Assembly: GCF_038561935.1 (NCBI RefSeq)
Contig: NZ_CP102770.1
Coordinates: 8,680,001-8,744,000 of the forward strand
Direction: 5' to 3'
Length of the DNA stretch: 64,000 bases
Source: Myxococcus stipitatus
GTDB taxonomy: Bacteria > Myxococcota > Myxococcia > Myxococcales > Myxococcaceae
The position numbers and the translations under genes were made by a program. Within the stretch, counting starts at the first letter, position 1. The number at the start of each line of letters is the position of its first letter. Below, one piece after another: positions 1 through 9,651 of this stretch. Under the pieces are notes generated by a model. It was not told the DNA's origin, searched no databases, and saw nothing but the letters and a program-made list of their open reading frames with translations.

Positions 1-2428
1 CGGACCATCGGAAGGTCGTCGGGACTTCATAGCCGCAGGGATCCATGCCCTTCGCGGAGAGCTGCTGCGACTCCTCGATGCGCAACGTCAGCTCCGACGG
101 AGTGACCTCCACCTTCTGGACGGACCCCAGCCGCACCGTCACATCCACCGAGGCGGAGGCATTCCCCGACGTGGCGACCATGGCGCCAGGATACGAACCG
201 AGCGTGCACCCCGTCGTGAGGACTCCGTCCGCGTCGATGGTCCCCACCTCGGGAGTGGCGGACCAGGTGACCACGGCATACGGAAGCGGCAGGCCGTCCA
301 CGTCGTAGACCATCGCGCTGACGGAGTACTTCGAATTGCCAGACGCCGAGATGGAGTACCTGCCCAACACGATGGATGCACCGGGGACGGGGACATAGGG
401 GAAGGCGCCCATGTCCGTCCCATCCGACGCGGCGTTGCGGCAGGGAGAGTTCTCCAGAAGGGTCAGGTGGAAGGGGCTGACGAAGCGCGGGTCCTGCGTG
501 AGGCTGCCGGGGCCCAACGTGGGGCTCCCCTTGTAGTTGCTGGAATGCCCCCAGACCGCGTTGTGATGGATGGAGATGTTCGAGCCGGGAACAACCTCGA
601 TGCCCGTGGACTCGTTGGACATGATGATGTTGTCGCGAATCTCCACGGTGTTCTGCGGCTGGGGGGCGACGTAGAGGCCGCTCCACGAGTTGTTGATGAT
701 GGTGTTGTGGAAGATGGACGCGGAGGCATTGGCGAGGTGCAGGCCACTCGCCATCGCAGAGAAAGCCCGAAGGCTGCTTCGCACCAGGCTGTAGGAGAGA
801 TTCATGATGCCCCCCGTGGCTTCGACCGCGGTGGAGCACTTCTCGAGCGTGCCTCGCTCGAAGGTGAGCGAGCCTCCCTGGACCTTCAGGCAGGGGGCTC
901 CCTCCTTGAGGGTGGAGCCCGTCACGGTCGCGGTGGCGGCGCCATCGACGGAGACACCACCTTTCGTCAAGGAGGCGCCCTTGACCGTGAGGGTGCTGTT
1001 CCCTCCGGCGGACAGACTCGTTCCCGAGGCGGTGAGGTTCTCGACCGTGGTGATGCTGTCGTCCCCGAACGAGAGGTGACCCGTGCCCGTCGCGGAGATG
1101 TTCTTGAACGTGGCGGAGCTCGTGCCCCGGATGGAGAGACGGGACGACTCCAAGGTGACGTCCTCGAAGGTCGCGGGTCCCAGGAGGGTGAGGTCGCCTC
1201 TCACCTTGGCGTGCTTGACACTCACCTCGCCGCGGATTTCGGCGACCTCGCTGTGGCCGTACTCGCGTTGGAGCAGGACAGGCGCGGCGACAGTGCCTTC
1301 GGCTTTCAGCGAGCCCGCGATGATGACCTTCACACGGACATCGATGTCTCCGGGCCCATCCTTCAGGTGTTTGACGGTGAGGCTGGCACCGGGCGAGAGC
1401 GTCAGGGTGATGCCCGCGGAGACCACCAGGTCTCCGGTGACGATGTTGTCACCGGTCAGCGTCCGGTCCGAGCGCAGGACGCCCTCGAGGAGGGCGTGGG
1501 CCGGATGTCCCTCATAGGGGATGGCGCCGATGTCCGTCCCATCCGAGGCGGCGTTCCTCGCGGGAGAGTTCTCGGAGAGCCTCCCGAGTTCCTGGAAGAG
1601 AGGATTGGCGGTGACGCTCCCTTCCCCGGGACTGACACCGATGTAGTTGCCGTCCGGGAAGCCCCACACCACGTTGTGATGCACGACGGGCGAGAGGACA
1701 TTCGTCAGCCACATTCCGTGCAACTCCCTGCCGACGATGATGTTGTCGTGGATGGTGATGGAGACGTCCGTGGACACCCCAGGCATGGCCGCCGTGATGG
1801 CGGCCCCTTGATTGTCGAAGAAGGTGTTGTGGACGAGCGTCACCTTCGGCGCCTGGTTGTAGATGCTGATGAGGGAGAAGGAGCGCGTCGGCGTGCACCC
1901 ATGAATCACGCTGGAGCGGATGGTCGTCCTGCCACCGGAGTTCCTCATCACCTGCTTGCAGTACCTGAAGACACCGTTCTCGAAGTCGACGCTGCCACCA
2001 TCGATGTTCAAGGACGGCGCGCCGGACTGCAGCGTGCTGTGGTTGAAGGTCGCGGAGCCGCTCCCATCCACGTTGAAGGAAGGCTGGCCCCCAACGACGG
2101 TGAGGTGGTCGGCGACCACGGTCCCCCGGACCAGGATGCTGTGGGTCTCGAGCTGGATGTTGATGCGCGAGGCCGCAGTCCCCACGGCCACCAGGGAGCC
2201 CAGGACCTCGAGCTTGAGGGCGGTGGCGCTCGCGGTCGTCACCGTGACCCCTGGCTCCAGCGTCAGCGTGACGCCCTGTGGAATGGTGAGGGTGCCCTGG
2301 AGCGTCCAGGGATTCCCCGCCGCGGTCCAGGTCGTGTCACTGGCGAGGACGCCACCTGGAACGTTGGTCGCCAGCGCGACGGTGGGCAACACGACGAGGA
2401 GAATTCCGAGGAACCCTGATTTGAACAC
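1..2428 (-). CDS. Giant surface protein, parallel beta-helix plus Ig-like repeats (3' end outside window)
   Basis: The frame stays open from a GTG at 2428 to the window edge (809 codons). It begins MFKSGFLG, has a hydrophobic signal segment ending in VALA, then two right-handed beta-helix-like modules with repeated 'SDGTDMGAFPY' segments. It reaches the second Ig-like repeat (VTPSELTLRIEESQQ) at position 1. It is collinear with the complete neighbour at 2606-7450 and clearly a tandem paralog. AGGA precedes the GTG by about 7 bases, as in the paralog. The missing 3' end probably carries more Ig repeats and a MYXO-CTERM tail, but that is inference. Likely exported and surface-exposed; molecular function unknown. 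Confidence 0.85.
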   Translation of the reverse strand, partial: MFKSGFLGILLVVLPTVALATNVPGGVLASDTTWTAAGNPWTLQGTLTIPQGVTLTLEPGVTVTTASATALKLEVLGSLVAVGTAASRINIQLETHSILVRGTVVADHLTVVGGQPSFNVDGSGSATFNHSTLQSGAPSLNIDGGSVDFENGVFRYCKQVMRNSGGRTTIRSSVIHGCTPTRSFSLISIYNQAPKVTLVHNTFFDNQGAAITAAMPGVSTDVSITIHDNIIVGRELHGMWLTNVLSPVVHHNVVWGFPDGNYIGVSPGEGSVTANPLFQELGRLSENSPARNAASDGTDIGAIPYEGHPAHALLEGVLRSDRTLTGDNIVTGDLVVSAGITLTLSPGASLTVKHLKDGPGDIDVRVKVIIAGSLKAEGTVAAPVLLQREYGHSEVAEIRGEVSVKHAKVRGDLTLLGPATFEDVTLESSRLSIRGTSSATFKNISATGTGHLSFGDDSITTVENLTASGTSLSAGGNSTLTVKGASLTKGGVSVDGAATATVTGSTLKEGAPCLKVQGGSLTFERGTLEKCSTAVEATGGIMNLSYSLVRSSLRAFSAMASGLHLANASASIFHNTIINNSWSGLYVAPQPQNTVEIRDNIIMSNESTGIEVVPGSNISIHHNAVWGHSSNYKGSPTLGPGSLTQDPRFVSPFHLTLLENSPCRNAASDGTDMGAFPYVPVPGASIVLGRYSISASGNSKYSVSAMVYDVDGLPLPYAVVTWSATPEVGTIDADGVLTTGCTLGSYPGAMVATSGNASASVDVTVRLGSVQKVEVTPSELTLRIEESQQLSAKGMDPCGYEVPTTFRWS

Positions 2429-2545
2429 GAGTCATCCTGTTTCACGGGCGCGAAGACACCGCTTCGCCCCTGCGGAGACGAACGAGAGGCCAGGCGAGAA
2501 GTCGCGTGCGCGGAGCCGAGAAACCGTGGCCCTGGAAAGCGGGTG
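2429..2545. repeat. Duplicated upstream region, copy A
   Basis: This stretch, upstream of the gene starting at 2428, closely matches 7451-7562 upstream of the paralog. Shared blocks include the bases next to the start, TTTCACGGG, GAAGACACCGCT and GCGAGAAGTCGCGTGCG. The duplication therefore carried the leader and probably the promoter, so both paralogs may be co-regulated. No clear -35/-10 pair was picked out. Confidence 0.75.
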
Positions 2546-2605
2546 ACAGCGCCGTCCCCGAAAGGCAGACGCCTCCCCACTCGGGGTGGAGAGGCGCCTC
2601 TGACT

Positions 2606-5600
2606 TCACCGCGCGGCGCGGCGCTTCCGCGACTCGAGCGCCAGCATCACCAGCACCAGCAGCCCGAACACCGACGTCCCGCTCCCCGAGCTGCTGCAAC
2701 CTCCGCCCCCTTCCTTTTCCCCCGAGACAGGCGGCGCCTCGCAGACTCCGGCGTTACATGTCTCACCTCCGCCACAGTCCGACGACCGCTGGCACTCGGG
2801 CTCGGGATTCGGCGTCGTCGCGGTGACGGTCACCGAGGTCGTCCCCGTCACGCTCCCCACCGTCACCTGGACGGTGTTCAAGAACGTGCCCCCCACCGAG
2901 CCAGCGGTGAAGACACCCGAGGCGTCGATGGAGCCTCCACCGCTCACCACCTTCCACGTCGCCGGGTACCGGGTCGTCTCGTTGCCCAGCGCGTCGAACG
3001 CCTGCACACGGAAGGTCACCGAGCTTCCCGCCGACAGCGTCGGGTTCTGCGGCGTGAGGACAATCCGGACCGGCTCGCCGGGCTCGGGATTCGGCATCGT
3101 GACGGTCACCGAGGTCGTCACCGTCACGCTGCCCACCGTCACCTGGACGGTGTTCGAGAACGTGCCCCCCACCGAGCCGGCGGTGAAGACACCCGAGGCG
3201 TCGATGGAGCCTCCCCCGTTCACCACCTTCCACGTCGCCGGGTACCGGGTCGTCTCGTTGCCCAGCGCGTCGAACGCCTGCGCGCGGAAGGTCACCGAGC
3301 TTCCCGCCGACAGCGTGGGGTTCTGCGGCGTGAGGACGATGCGGCTCGGCTCGCCGGGCTCGGGGTTCGGCGTCGTCGAGGTGACGGTCACCGAGGTCGT
3401 CCCCGTCGCGCTCCCCACCGTCACCTGGACGGTATTCAGGAACGTGCCTCCCAACGTGCCCGCGCTGAAGACACCCGAGGCATCAACGGTGCCTCCACCG
3501 TTCACCACCTTCCACGTCGCCGGGTACGCGGGCGCCTCGTTCCCGTACACGTCGAACGCCCGCGCGCTGAAGGTCACCGTTCCCCCCGCAGGAAGCGTGG
3601 GGTTCTGCGGCGACAGGACGACACGGCTCGGCGCGGCGGCCACCACCGAGACGGAGGTCTGCTCTACGATTCCCCCCACAGAGACTTGCACCGTCCCCGG
3701 GAAGGCCCCCACCACGATGCCCGCCGTGAAGACTCCCGCTCCATCGATGGAGCCCCCGCCATTCACCACCTTCCACGTCGCGGGCGCCGAAGTCACCTCG
3801 TTGCCGTACACATCGAACGCCTTCGCGCTGAACGCCACCGTGCTCCCCGCCGGAACCGTGGGCCCCTGTGGCGACAGGACCACCCGGCTCACCGCCCCTG
3901 GCGTGACGGTGACGCTGGCCGTCTTCGTCACTCCCGCCACGCTGACCTGCACGGTGTCCGCGAATGTCCCCGCCACGGTGCCCGCGGTGAAGACACCGGA
4001 GGCGCTGATGCTGCCTCCTCCCTTCACGACGCTCCACGACGCGGAGAACGAGGTGACCTCATTGTCGAACGCATCGAACGCCTTCACCTGGAACGGCACC
4101 GTGTCCTTCAAGGCGACAGTGGGTGCCGCCGGGGAGATCTCCAGCCGGCTGATGGCGCCGGGCTTCACGTAGACAGTGGCGTAGAGCGAGAGGTGCTCCG
4201 CGGCCACGCGCACGCTGTAGGAGTACGTCCCCGCGACCTTCGGCGCGGTGTAAAGCCCGCCCGACGTGATGCTCCCCGCGCCCGGCAGCTCCACCGACCA
4301 CACCGGAGAGATGACCACCGGGTTGCCATCCGCGTCGACCCCCATCACTCCGAACTGCTGCGTGCCCTCGGGCTCCAGCGTGGTGAACGGGGGCGTGAGC
4401 GCGAGCCTCGACAACGACCCCGGCAGCACCCTGACGTCCACGGAGCGAGAGATGCCCTCCGTCGTCGCCTTCACGCCCCCCGAATAGAGCCCCGCCACCG
4501 TACCGGTCCTCAGCAGGCCCTTGGAGTCGATGGTCCCCAGCGAGGGGTTGGTCACGGTCCACGTCGGGGCCAGGGTCCACTTGTTCCCCCACGCGTCGAA
4601 CCCTTGCGCCGTGAACTGGCGGGTCGACCGCGTCGTCACCTCATTGAGGCTGGGCACCACGTCGAAGCGCACGAGCGAACCTGGGGTCACGGTGACGTCC
4701 GCCGTCGCGGTGACTCCGTCGACCGAGGCCTCGAGGGTTCTCGGGAAGGAGCCCGCGACGGTTCCCGCGGTGAAGCGGTTCGCAGCGTCGAGGGTGCCTC
4801 CCCCTCGGACGACCCTCAAGGAGATGTCGGCCGACACGGGGTTCCCCACGCGATCGAGGGCCACGGCGGAGACCTGCGCCTGGGAGTTCGCCGCCACCGT
4901 GAGGTGCGCGGGTGACAGCTTGACGGTCTGCACCGGCCCCGGCTGGATGTTCACGCTCGCATAGGCAAACAAGCCGCCCACCTCGACCAGGATGCCCTTC
5001 GCCTCACTCATGACCTGGGTGCCCGCGACGTAGAGACCGCTGGTCGAGATGTTACCCAGCGACAGTTTGCTCACGTCCCACCGGCGCGTCGTCGGGACTT
5101 CACGGCCGCAGGCATCCGGGGCCGACACCGAGAACTGCTGCGTCTCGCCGATGCGCAACGTCACTTGCGACGGGGTGAGCGTCACCGACTGGACGGGCCC
5201 CAACGTCACCGTCACATCCGCCGAGGTGGACAGCGCCCCCGCCGTCGCGACCACCGCGCCAGGATACGAACCGAGCGCACACCCCGCGGTGAGCTTTCCG
5301 CTCGAGTCGATGGTCCCCACCTCGGCGGGGACCGACCAGGTGACGACCGCGCGTGGCAACTCCAGCCCCGCCGCGTCGAGGACCCTGGCGATGACTTGAG
5401 ACGTGCTGTTGCCGGGCAGCGTGACGGAGTACCTGTCCAACGCGATGGACGCGGCGGGGACCGGGACATAGGGGAAGGCACCCATGTCCGTCCCATCCGA
5501 CGCGGCATTGCGGCAAGGAGAGTTCTCCATGACCGTCACGTGGCGAGGACTGACGAGGAGCGGGTCCTCGGTGAGACTCCCAGACCCCAGCGTGGGGTTC

Positions 5601-7450
5601 CCCCGGTAGTTGTCGGCGTGCCCCCAGACCGCGTTGTGATGGATGGAGATGTTGGTCGCCGGCACGACCTCGATGCCCACGTGCTCGTTGGCGTGGATGA
5701 TGTTGTCGCGAATCTCCACGGTGTTCTGCGGCTGGGTGGCGATGGAGAGGCCGCCCCACGCGTTGTTGACGATGGTGTTGTGGACGATGGAGGCGGAGGC
5801 ATTGGCGAGGTGGAAGCCCCCCGCCATCGCGGGAGCCTTCCGCGTGTTGTCGCGCACCAGGCTGTAGGAGACATTCACGATGCCCCCCGTGGCCTCGACC
5901 GCGTTGATGCACTTCTGGAGCGAGCCCCTCTCGAAGGTGAGCGAGCCGCCCGCGACCCTCAGACAGGGCCCTCCCTCCATGAAGGAGGAGTCCGTCACCG
6001 TCGCGGTGGCGGAGTCGTAGACAGAGACGCCCCCTTGCGTCGCGGTGACCTTCTTGGCCGTGAGGGTGCTGTTCCCCCGGGCCTCCAGCCGCCCTCCCGA
6101 CAGGGTGAGGTTCTCGACCGTGGTGGTGCTGTTGTCCTCGGTCACGAGGGAGCTGGAGAGCATCAAGGCGGAGTCCTTGAGCGTGGCGGAGCCCGTGCCC
6201 CCGACCCTGTACACGTCGAGAATCCCCGTCAGGGTGGAATCCTGGAACGTGGCCGTGCCCCGGATGAGGAGCCCCCCCTCCACCTCTGCGTGTTGGAAGG
6301 TCGCCTCGCCATGGAGCTCGGCCGCCGGGGCCTCGGTAGACCCACGATGGAACCTGATGGGCGCGTCGGCGGTCCCTTCGGCTTTCAGCGGGCCCTCGAT
6401 GATGACCTTCACCGGCACGGTGCCGTTGTCAGGCCCATTCTTCAGGTTCGTGACGGTGACGCGGGCACCGGGCGCGAGCGTCAGGGAGACCCCCGGGGGA
6501 ACCCGGAGGTCTCCGGTGACGACGTTGTCACCGGTCAACGTCCGGTCCGAGCGCAGGATGCCTTCGAGGAGGAGGGGGTGGACGGGATGCCCCGCATAGG
6601 GGAACGCCCCCATGTCCGTCCCATCCGAGGCGGCATTCCTCACGGGAGAGTTCTCGGAGAGCTTGGCGAAGTCCTGGAGGAGGGGATTGGCATTGACGCT
6701 CCCTTCCCCGGGGCTGACCCCCAGGTAGTTGGAGATCAGGAAGCCCCACACCGCGTTGTGATGAACGACGGGCGCGCGGACATTCGCCAACCGCACGCCA
6801 TAGTAGCCCCTGCCCATGATGATGTTGTCGTGGACGGTGATGGAGAGGTCCGTGTTCCGCGTGGGCATGAGCCCCTCGATGGCGACCCCTCCATTGTCGA
6901 AGAAGGTGTTGTGGACGAGCGTCGTCTTCGCCCCCGGGTCGGCGATGCTGATGAGGGGGCTGGTGGCCGCCGGGGTGCACCCATGAATCACGCTGGAGCG
7001 GAGGGTTGCCTCGCCCTTGGCGAGCCACATCGCCTGCTGGCAGCCCTTGATGACGCCATTCTCGAAGTCGACGCTGCCGCCATTACTGATGGAAAAGGCA
7101 GGCTGGCCTCCAACGACGGTGAGATGGTCGGCGACCACGGTCCCCAGGACCTCGATGTTGTTGGCCTGGAGCTGGATGGAGACGGGCGAGGCCGCGGTCC
7201 CCTCGACCAACAGGGAGCCTCTGACATTGAGCTGGATGCCGGTGGCGCTCGCGGTCTCCACCACGACCCCGGGCTCCAGGATCAGCAGGGCGCCCTTATC
7301 GATGGTGAGAGACCCCTGGAGCCTCCAGGGATTCCCCGCCGCCTTCCAGACGGTGGCGAAGCTGATGGTCCCGCCCGGGACGTCGGTCGCCAGCGCGACG
7401 GTGGGCATCAACAAGACGAGGAGAATCCCGAGGAATCCTGATTTGAACAC
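2606..7450 (-). CDS. MYXO-CTERM surface protein with beta-helix modules and ten Ig-like repeats
   Basis: 1614 residues, GTG start at 7450 with AGGA 7 bases upstream. Order: signal peptide (about 1-21, ending VALA), two parallel beta-helix-like modules (about 22-285 and 286-660), then ten Big/invasin-like Ig repeats of about 85-94 residues (about 660-1545) with the pattern FDxxGNE...W.V..GGGSIDxxGVFTAG. Next comes a Cys-rich segment (C-SSDCGGGETCNAGVC) and a C-terminal MYXO-CTERM signal: GGGGCSSS, a hydrophobic span, then ESRKRR. MYXO-CTERM proteins are known to be processed by myxosortase at the Cys and displayed on the surface. An adhesin or matrix role is inference. The last three repeats are nearly identical in DNA. 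Confidence 0.93.
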   Translation of the reverse strand: MFKSGFLGILLVLLMPTVALATDVPGGTISFATVWKAAGNPWRLQGSLTIDKGALLILEPGVVVETASATGIQLNVRGSLLVEGTAASPVSIQLQANNIEVLGTVVADHLTVVGGQPAFSISNGGSVDFENGVIKGCQQAMWLAKGEATLRSSVIHGCTPAATSPLISIADPGAKTTLVHNTFFDNGGVAIEGLMPTRNTDLSITVHDNIIMGRGYYGVRLANVRAPVVHHNAVWGFLISNYLGVSPGEGSVNANPLLQDFAKLSENSPVRNAASDGTDMGAFPYAGHPVHPLLLEGILRSDRTLTGDNVVTGDLRVPPGVSLTLAPGARVTVTNLKNGPDNGTVPVKVIIEGPLKAEGTADAPIRFHRGSTEAPAAELHGEATFQHAEVEGGLLIRGTATFQDSTLTGILDVYRVGGTGSATLKDSALMLSSSLVTEDNSTTTVENLTLSGGRLEARGNSTLTAKKVTATQGGVSVYDSATATVTDSSFMEGGPCLRVAGGSLTFERGSLQKCINAVEATGGIVNVSYSLVRDNTRKAPAMAGGFHLANASASIVHNTIVNNAWGGLSIATQPQNTVEIRDNIIHANEHVGIEVVPATNISIHHNAVWGHADNYRGNPTLGSGSLTEDPLLVSPRHVTVMENSPCRNAASDGTDMGAFPYVPVPAASIALDRYSVTLPGNSTSQVIARVLDAAGLELPRAVVTWSVPAEVGTIDSSGKLTAGCALGSYPGAVVATAGALSTSADVTVTLGPVQSVTLTPSQVTLRIGETQQFSVSAPDACGREVPTTRRWDVSKLSLGNISTSGLYVAGTQVMSEAKGILVEVGGLFAYASVNIQPGPVQTVKLSPAHLTVAANSQAQVSAVALDRVGNPVSADISLRVVRGGGTLDAANRFTAGTVAGSFPRTLEASVDGVTATADVTVTPGSLVRFDVVPSLNEVTTRSTRQFTAQGFDAWGNKWTLAPTWTVTNPSLGTIDSKGLLRTGTVAGLYSGGVKATTEGISRSVDVRVLPGSLSRLALTPPFTTLEPEGTQQFGVMGVDADGNPVVISPVWSVELPGAGSITSGGLYTAPKVAGTYSYSVRVAAEHLSLYATVYVKPGAISRLEISPAAPTVALKDTVPFQVKAFDAFDNEVTSFSASWSVVKGGGSISASGVFTAGTVAGTFADTVQVSVAGVTKTASVTVTPGAVSRVVLSPQGPTVPAGSTVAFSAKAFDVYGNEVTSAPATWKVVNGGGSIDGAGVFTAGIVVGAFPGTVQVSVGGIVEQTSVSVVAAAPSRVVLSPQNPTLPAGGTVTFSARAFDVYGNEAPAYPATWKVVNGGGTVDASGVFSAGTLGGTFLNTVQVTVGSATGTTSVTVTSTTPNPEPGEPSRIVLTPQNPTLSAGSSVTFRAQAFDALGNETTRYPATWKVVNGGGSIDASGVFTAGSVGGTFSNTVQVTVGSVTVTTSVTVTMPNPEPGEPVRIVLTPQNPTLSAGSSVTFRVQAFDALGNETTRYPATWKVVSGGGSIDASGVFTAGSVGGTFLNTVQVTVGSVTGTTSVTVTATTPNPEPECQRSSDCGGGETCNAGVCEAPPVSGEKEGGGGCSSSGSGTSVFGLLVLVMLALESRKRRAAR
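2823..3656. repeat. Near-identical tandem Ig-domain repeats
   Basis: Three consecutive copies of an Ig-repeat unit start at 2823, 3099 and 3381 with GTGACGGTCACCGAGGTCGT, giving periods of 276 and 282 bases (92 and 94 residues). Copies one and two are almost identical; the third diverges more. They encode the last three Ig domains before the Cys-rich stalk. Confidence 0.85.
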
Positions 7451-7562
7451 GTGTCATCCTGTTTCACGGGCTCGAAGACACCGCTCCGCCCCTGCGGAGA
7501 GCAACGAGAGACAGGGCGAGAAGTCGCGTGCGGGGCGATGAAAAACCGTCACGGGAAACGAG
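7451..7562. repeat. Duplicated upstream region, copy B
   Basis: This is the counterpart of 2429-2545, upstream of the GTG at 7450. It ends next to the 3' end of the LysR gene at 7566, so the surface-protein promoter must lie here or inside that gene. Confidence 0.7.
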
Positions 7563-7565
7563 GGT

Positions 7566-8507
7566 TCAGCGCTTCCTTCCGGGACGCGGAGGCTTGCGCA
7601 TCGCGGTGGCGAGCCGCTCGGGGAGGCGCGCCGCGAGCAGGTCGATGGCCCTGCGCACCTTGCTGGGCAGGTGCTTGTTCTGAGGCCAGACGGCGAAGAT
7701 TTCGTTCCCGTGGCGCCCCACGCCCTCCAGCACATCCACCAGGTCGCCCCGGTGCAGCCGCTCCGCGATGAGCCAGCACGGCAGCCACGCGATGCCCAGG
7801 CCTTGCGTCGCGGCGTCGGCGATGGACTCCAGGTCATCCAATCGCAGACGTCCGCGGACGCGGACGGGTGTATCGCCACCCTTCCCGTCTGGAAACAGCC
7901 ACGGCTTGCTCTGGCCCTGGCGCCCGTAGGTGAGGGCCTCGTGACGGGTCAGGTCCTCCAGCGTCCGAGGCCGGCCATGACGGGCCACGTAGTCCGGTGA
8001 GGCGCACACCACCATCATCTGCGCACCGAGCTTGCGCGCGGCGAGCCCGGACTGGTCCGCGAGCGGCGCGACGCGGATGGCCAGGTCGTAGCCGTCCTCG
8101 ATGAGGTCCACCACGCGGTCGCTGAAGGACATCTCCAGTTCGAGCCCCGGGTGCTCACGGGCCAGCTCCCACAACAACGGCGCGACCAGGTGCCGGCCGA
8201 ACAACACGGACGCGGTGACGCGCAGCCGCCCCGTGGGCTCGCTGCGTCCGGAGTCGAGCGCGGCCTCCGCGGCCTCCAATTCCGACAGGGCGCGCACACA
8301 GCGCTCGTAGAAGACCTGCCCGTCCTCGGTGAGGCGCTGCTGGCGCGTGGTGCGCTGGAACAGGCGGGTGCCCAGGCGCTGCTCCAGCCGCGCGATGCTC
8401 TTGCCCACGGCGGAGCGGGTCAGCCCCAGGCGCTGCGCCGCGAGCGCGAAGCCCCCGGCCTCCGCGGCCTGGACGAACACGAGCACTCCACTGAGCCGGT
8501 CGGTCAT
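7566..8507 (-). CDS. LysR-family transcriptional regulator
   Basis: 313 residues, usual for LysR. The N-terminal winged helix-turn-helix (about 1-60) contains GFALAAQRLGLTRSAVGKSI and LGTRLFQRTTR. A periplasmic-binding-like effector domain follows (about 88-300). It is closest in style to the single-ring AaeR/DsdC-like subgroup that often sits beside oxidoreductases. It is transcribed away from the MDR oxidoreductase at 8626 with a 118-base gap holding an operator-like palindrome, which suggests it regulates that gene. The Arg/Pro-rich C-terminus is unremarkable. Confidence 0.93.
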   Translation of the reverse strand: MTDRLSGVLVFVQAAEAGGFALAAQRLGLTRSAVGKSIARLEQRLGTRLFQRTTRQQRLTEDGQVFYERCVRALSELEAAEAALDSGRSEPTGRLRVTASVLFGRHLVAPLLWELAREHPGLELEMSFSDRVVDLIEDGYDLAIRVAPLADQSGLAARKLGAQMMVVCASPDYVARHGRPRTLEDLTRHEALTYGRQGQSKPWLFPDGKGGDTPVRVRGRLRLDDLESIADAATQGLGIAWLPCWLIAERLHRGDLVDVLEGVGRHGNEIFAVWPQNKHLPSKVRRAIDLLAARLPERLATAMRKPPRPGRKR

Positions 8508-8521
8508 GACGGGGCCTCGAT

Positions 8522-8540
8522 TGGTGACATCGTGTCGCCA
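8522..8540. promoter_or_regulatory. Candidate LysR operator
   Basis: Imperfect palindrome TGGTGACATCGTGTCGCCA with half-sites TGGyGACA and TGTCrCCA. It lies between the divergent LysR start (8507) and oxidoreductase start (8626), about 14 bases from the regulator start. It fits the LysR T-N11-A architecture. Binding is inferred only from position and symmetry. Confidence 0.45.
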
Positions 8541-8625
8541 GTGAAGCCCCCAAAGCTCTCCACTGAAGACACGTCCGCCTCCCTATATCCCCCGCGCCTC
8601 TTGAAGACACGGAAAGGGAGACCCC

Positions 8626-9651
8626 ATGGAAGGCGTGATGAAGCGGTGGGAATTGCGCGAGCCGGGCCGCGCGAACTTGAAGCTGACGAGCGTGGCGATT
8701 CCCACTCCCAAGCCGGGCGAGGCGCTGGTGCGCGTGCGCGCGGTATCGCTCAACTACCGCGACAAGCTCATCCTCGACTCCCCCGCGCCGCGCGCCTCAC
8801 GCGAGCCGCTGGTGCCCACGTCCGACATGGCCGGCGAGGTGGTGGCCACGGGCGAGGGTGTCACCCGGGTGCGCAAGGGAGAGCGGGTGCTCGCCGCCTT
8901 CAGTCCCCTGTGGGTGGACGGGCCTCCGGTTCGCGTGGACGGCGGCATTCCGAGCCTCGGCGGCCCGCTGCCCGGCGTCTTGTCGGAGTACGTCTCCGTC
9001 CCGGAGTCCTGGCTCGTCGCGGCGCCTCGGACGTTGGATGACGTGAAGGCCAGCACGCTGCCGTGCGCGGGCCTCACGGCGTGGACGGCGCTGATGGAGC
9101 ACGGCGCGCCACGGCCGGGCCAGACGGTGGTGACGCAAGGCACGGGAGGCGTGTCGCTGTTCGCCGTGCAGCTCGCCTCCGCGCTCGGGGCGCGCGTCAT
9201 CGTCACGTCGGGAGACGAGGCGAAGCTGGCCCGGGCGAAGGCCCTGGGAGCGGCGCACGGCATCGACCGCCGGCAGACCCCGGACTGGGAGCAGGCGGTG
9301 CTGGAGCTGACCGGGGGACGCGGCGCGGACGTCATCCTCGAGGTGGTGGGAGGAGACAACCTGGGGCACTCGGTGCGCGCGCTCGCCAGCGGGGGCCGCA
9401 TCGCGCTCATCGGGGTCCTGGAGGGCTTCGAGGCGCGCTTCCCGGCGGTGCCGCTCTTCCAGACCCACGGCATCATCCAGGGGGTGATGGTCGGACATCG
9501 GCGGGGGCTGGAGGAGCTGGTCCGCGCGGTGGACACGCTGCGGCTGGAGCCGGTGGTGGACGCGACCTATGCGCTGGACGCGTTCCCCCAGGCGCTCGAG
9601 CACCTGGACCGAGGCCCCTTCGGCAAGCTGGTGGTGCGCGTCGGCGCGTGA
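8626..9651 (+). CDS. Zinc-independent MDR alcohol dehydrogenase / quinone oxidoreductase-like
   Basis: 341 residues. A GroES-like N-terminal domain (about 20-125) is followed by a Rossmann domain (about 150-280) with TQGTGGVSLFAVQLA for NAD(P) binding. The Cys ligands of structural zinc are absent, so this is a QOR-like medium-chain oxidoreductase. AAGGGAG lies 5 bases before the ATG. It probably reduces or oxidises a small carbonyl compound with NAD(P)H; the substrate cannot be read from sequence. Divergent from and probably controlled by the LysR gene at 7566. Confidence 0.9.
   Translation: MEGVMKRWELREPGRANLKLTSVAIPTPKPGEALVRVRAVSLNYRDKLILDSPAPRASREPLVPTSDMAGEVVATGEGVTRVRKGERVLAAFSPLWVDGPPVRVDGGIPSLGGPLPGVLSEYVSVPESWLVAAPRTLDDVKASTLPCAGLTAWTALMEHGAPRPGQTVVTQGTGGVSLFAVQLASALGARVIVTSGDEAKLARAKALGAAHGIDRRQTPDWEQAVLELTGGRGADVILEVVGGDNLGHSVRALASGGRIALIGVLEGFEARFPAVPLFQTHGIIQGVMVGHRRGLEELVRAVDTLRLEPVVDATYALDAFPQALEHLDRGPFGKLVVRVGA

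Noticed and set aside
2543..7441. Long plus-strand open frames (790 and 758 codons) opposite the surface-protein genes
   Set aside because: The minus-strand protein has a signal peptide, Ig repeats and MYXO-CTERM tail; the plus frames are repeat-driven shadows.
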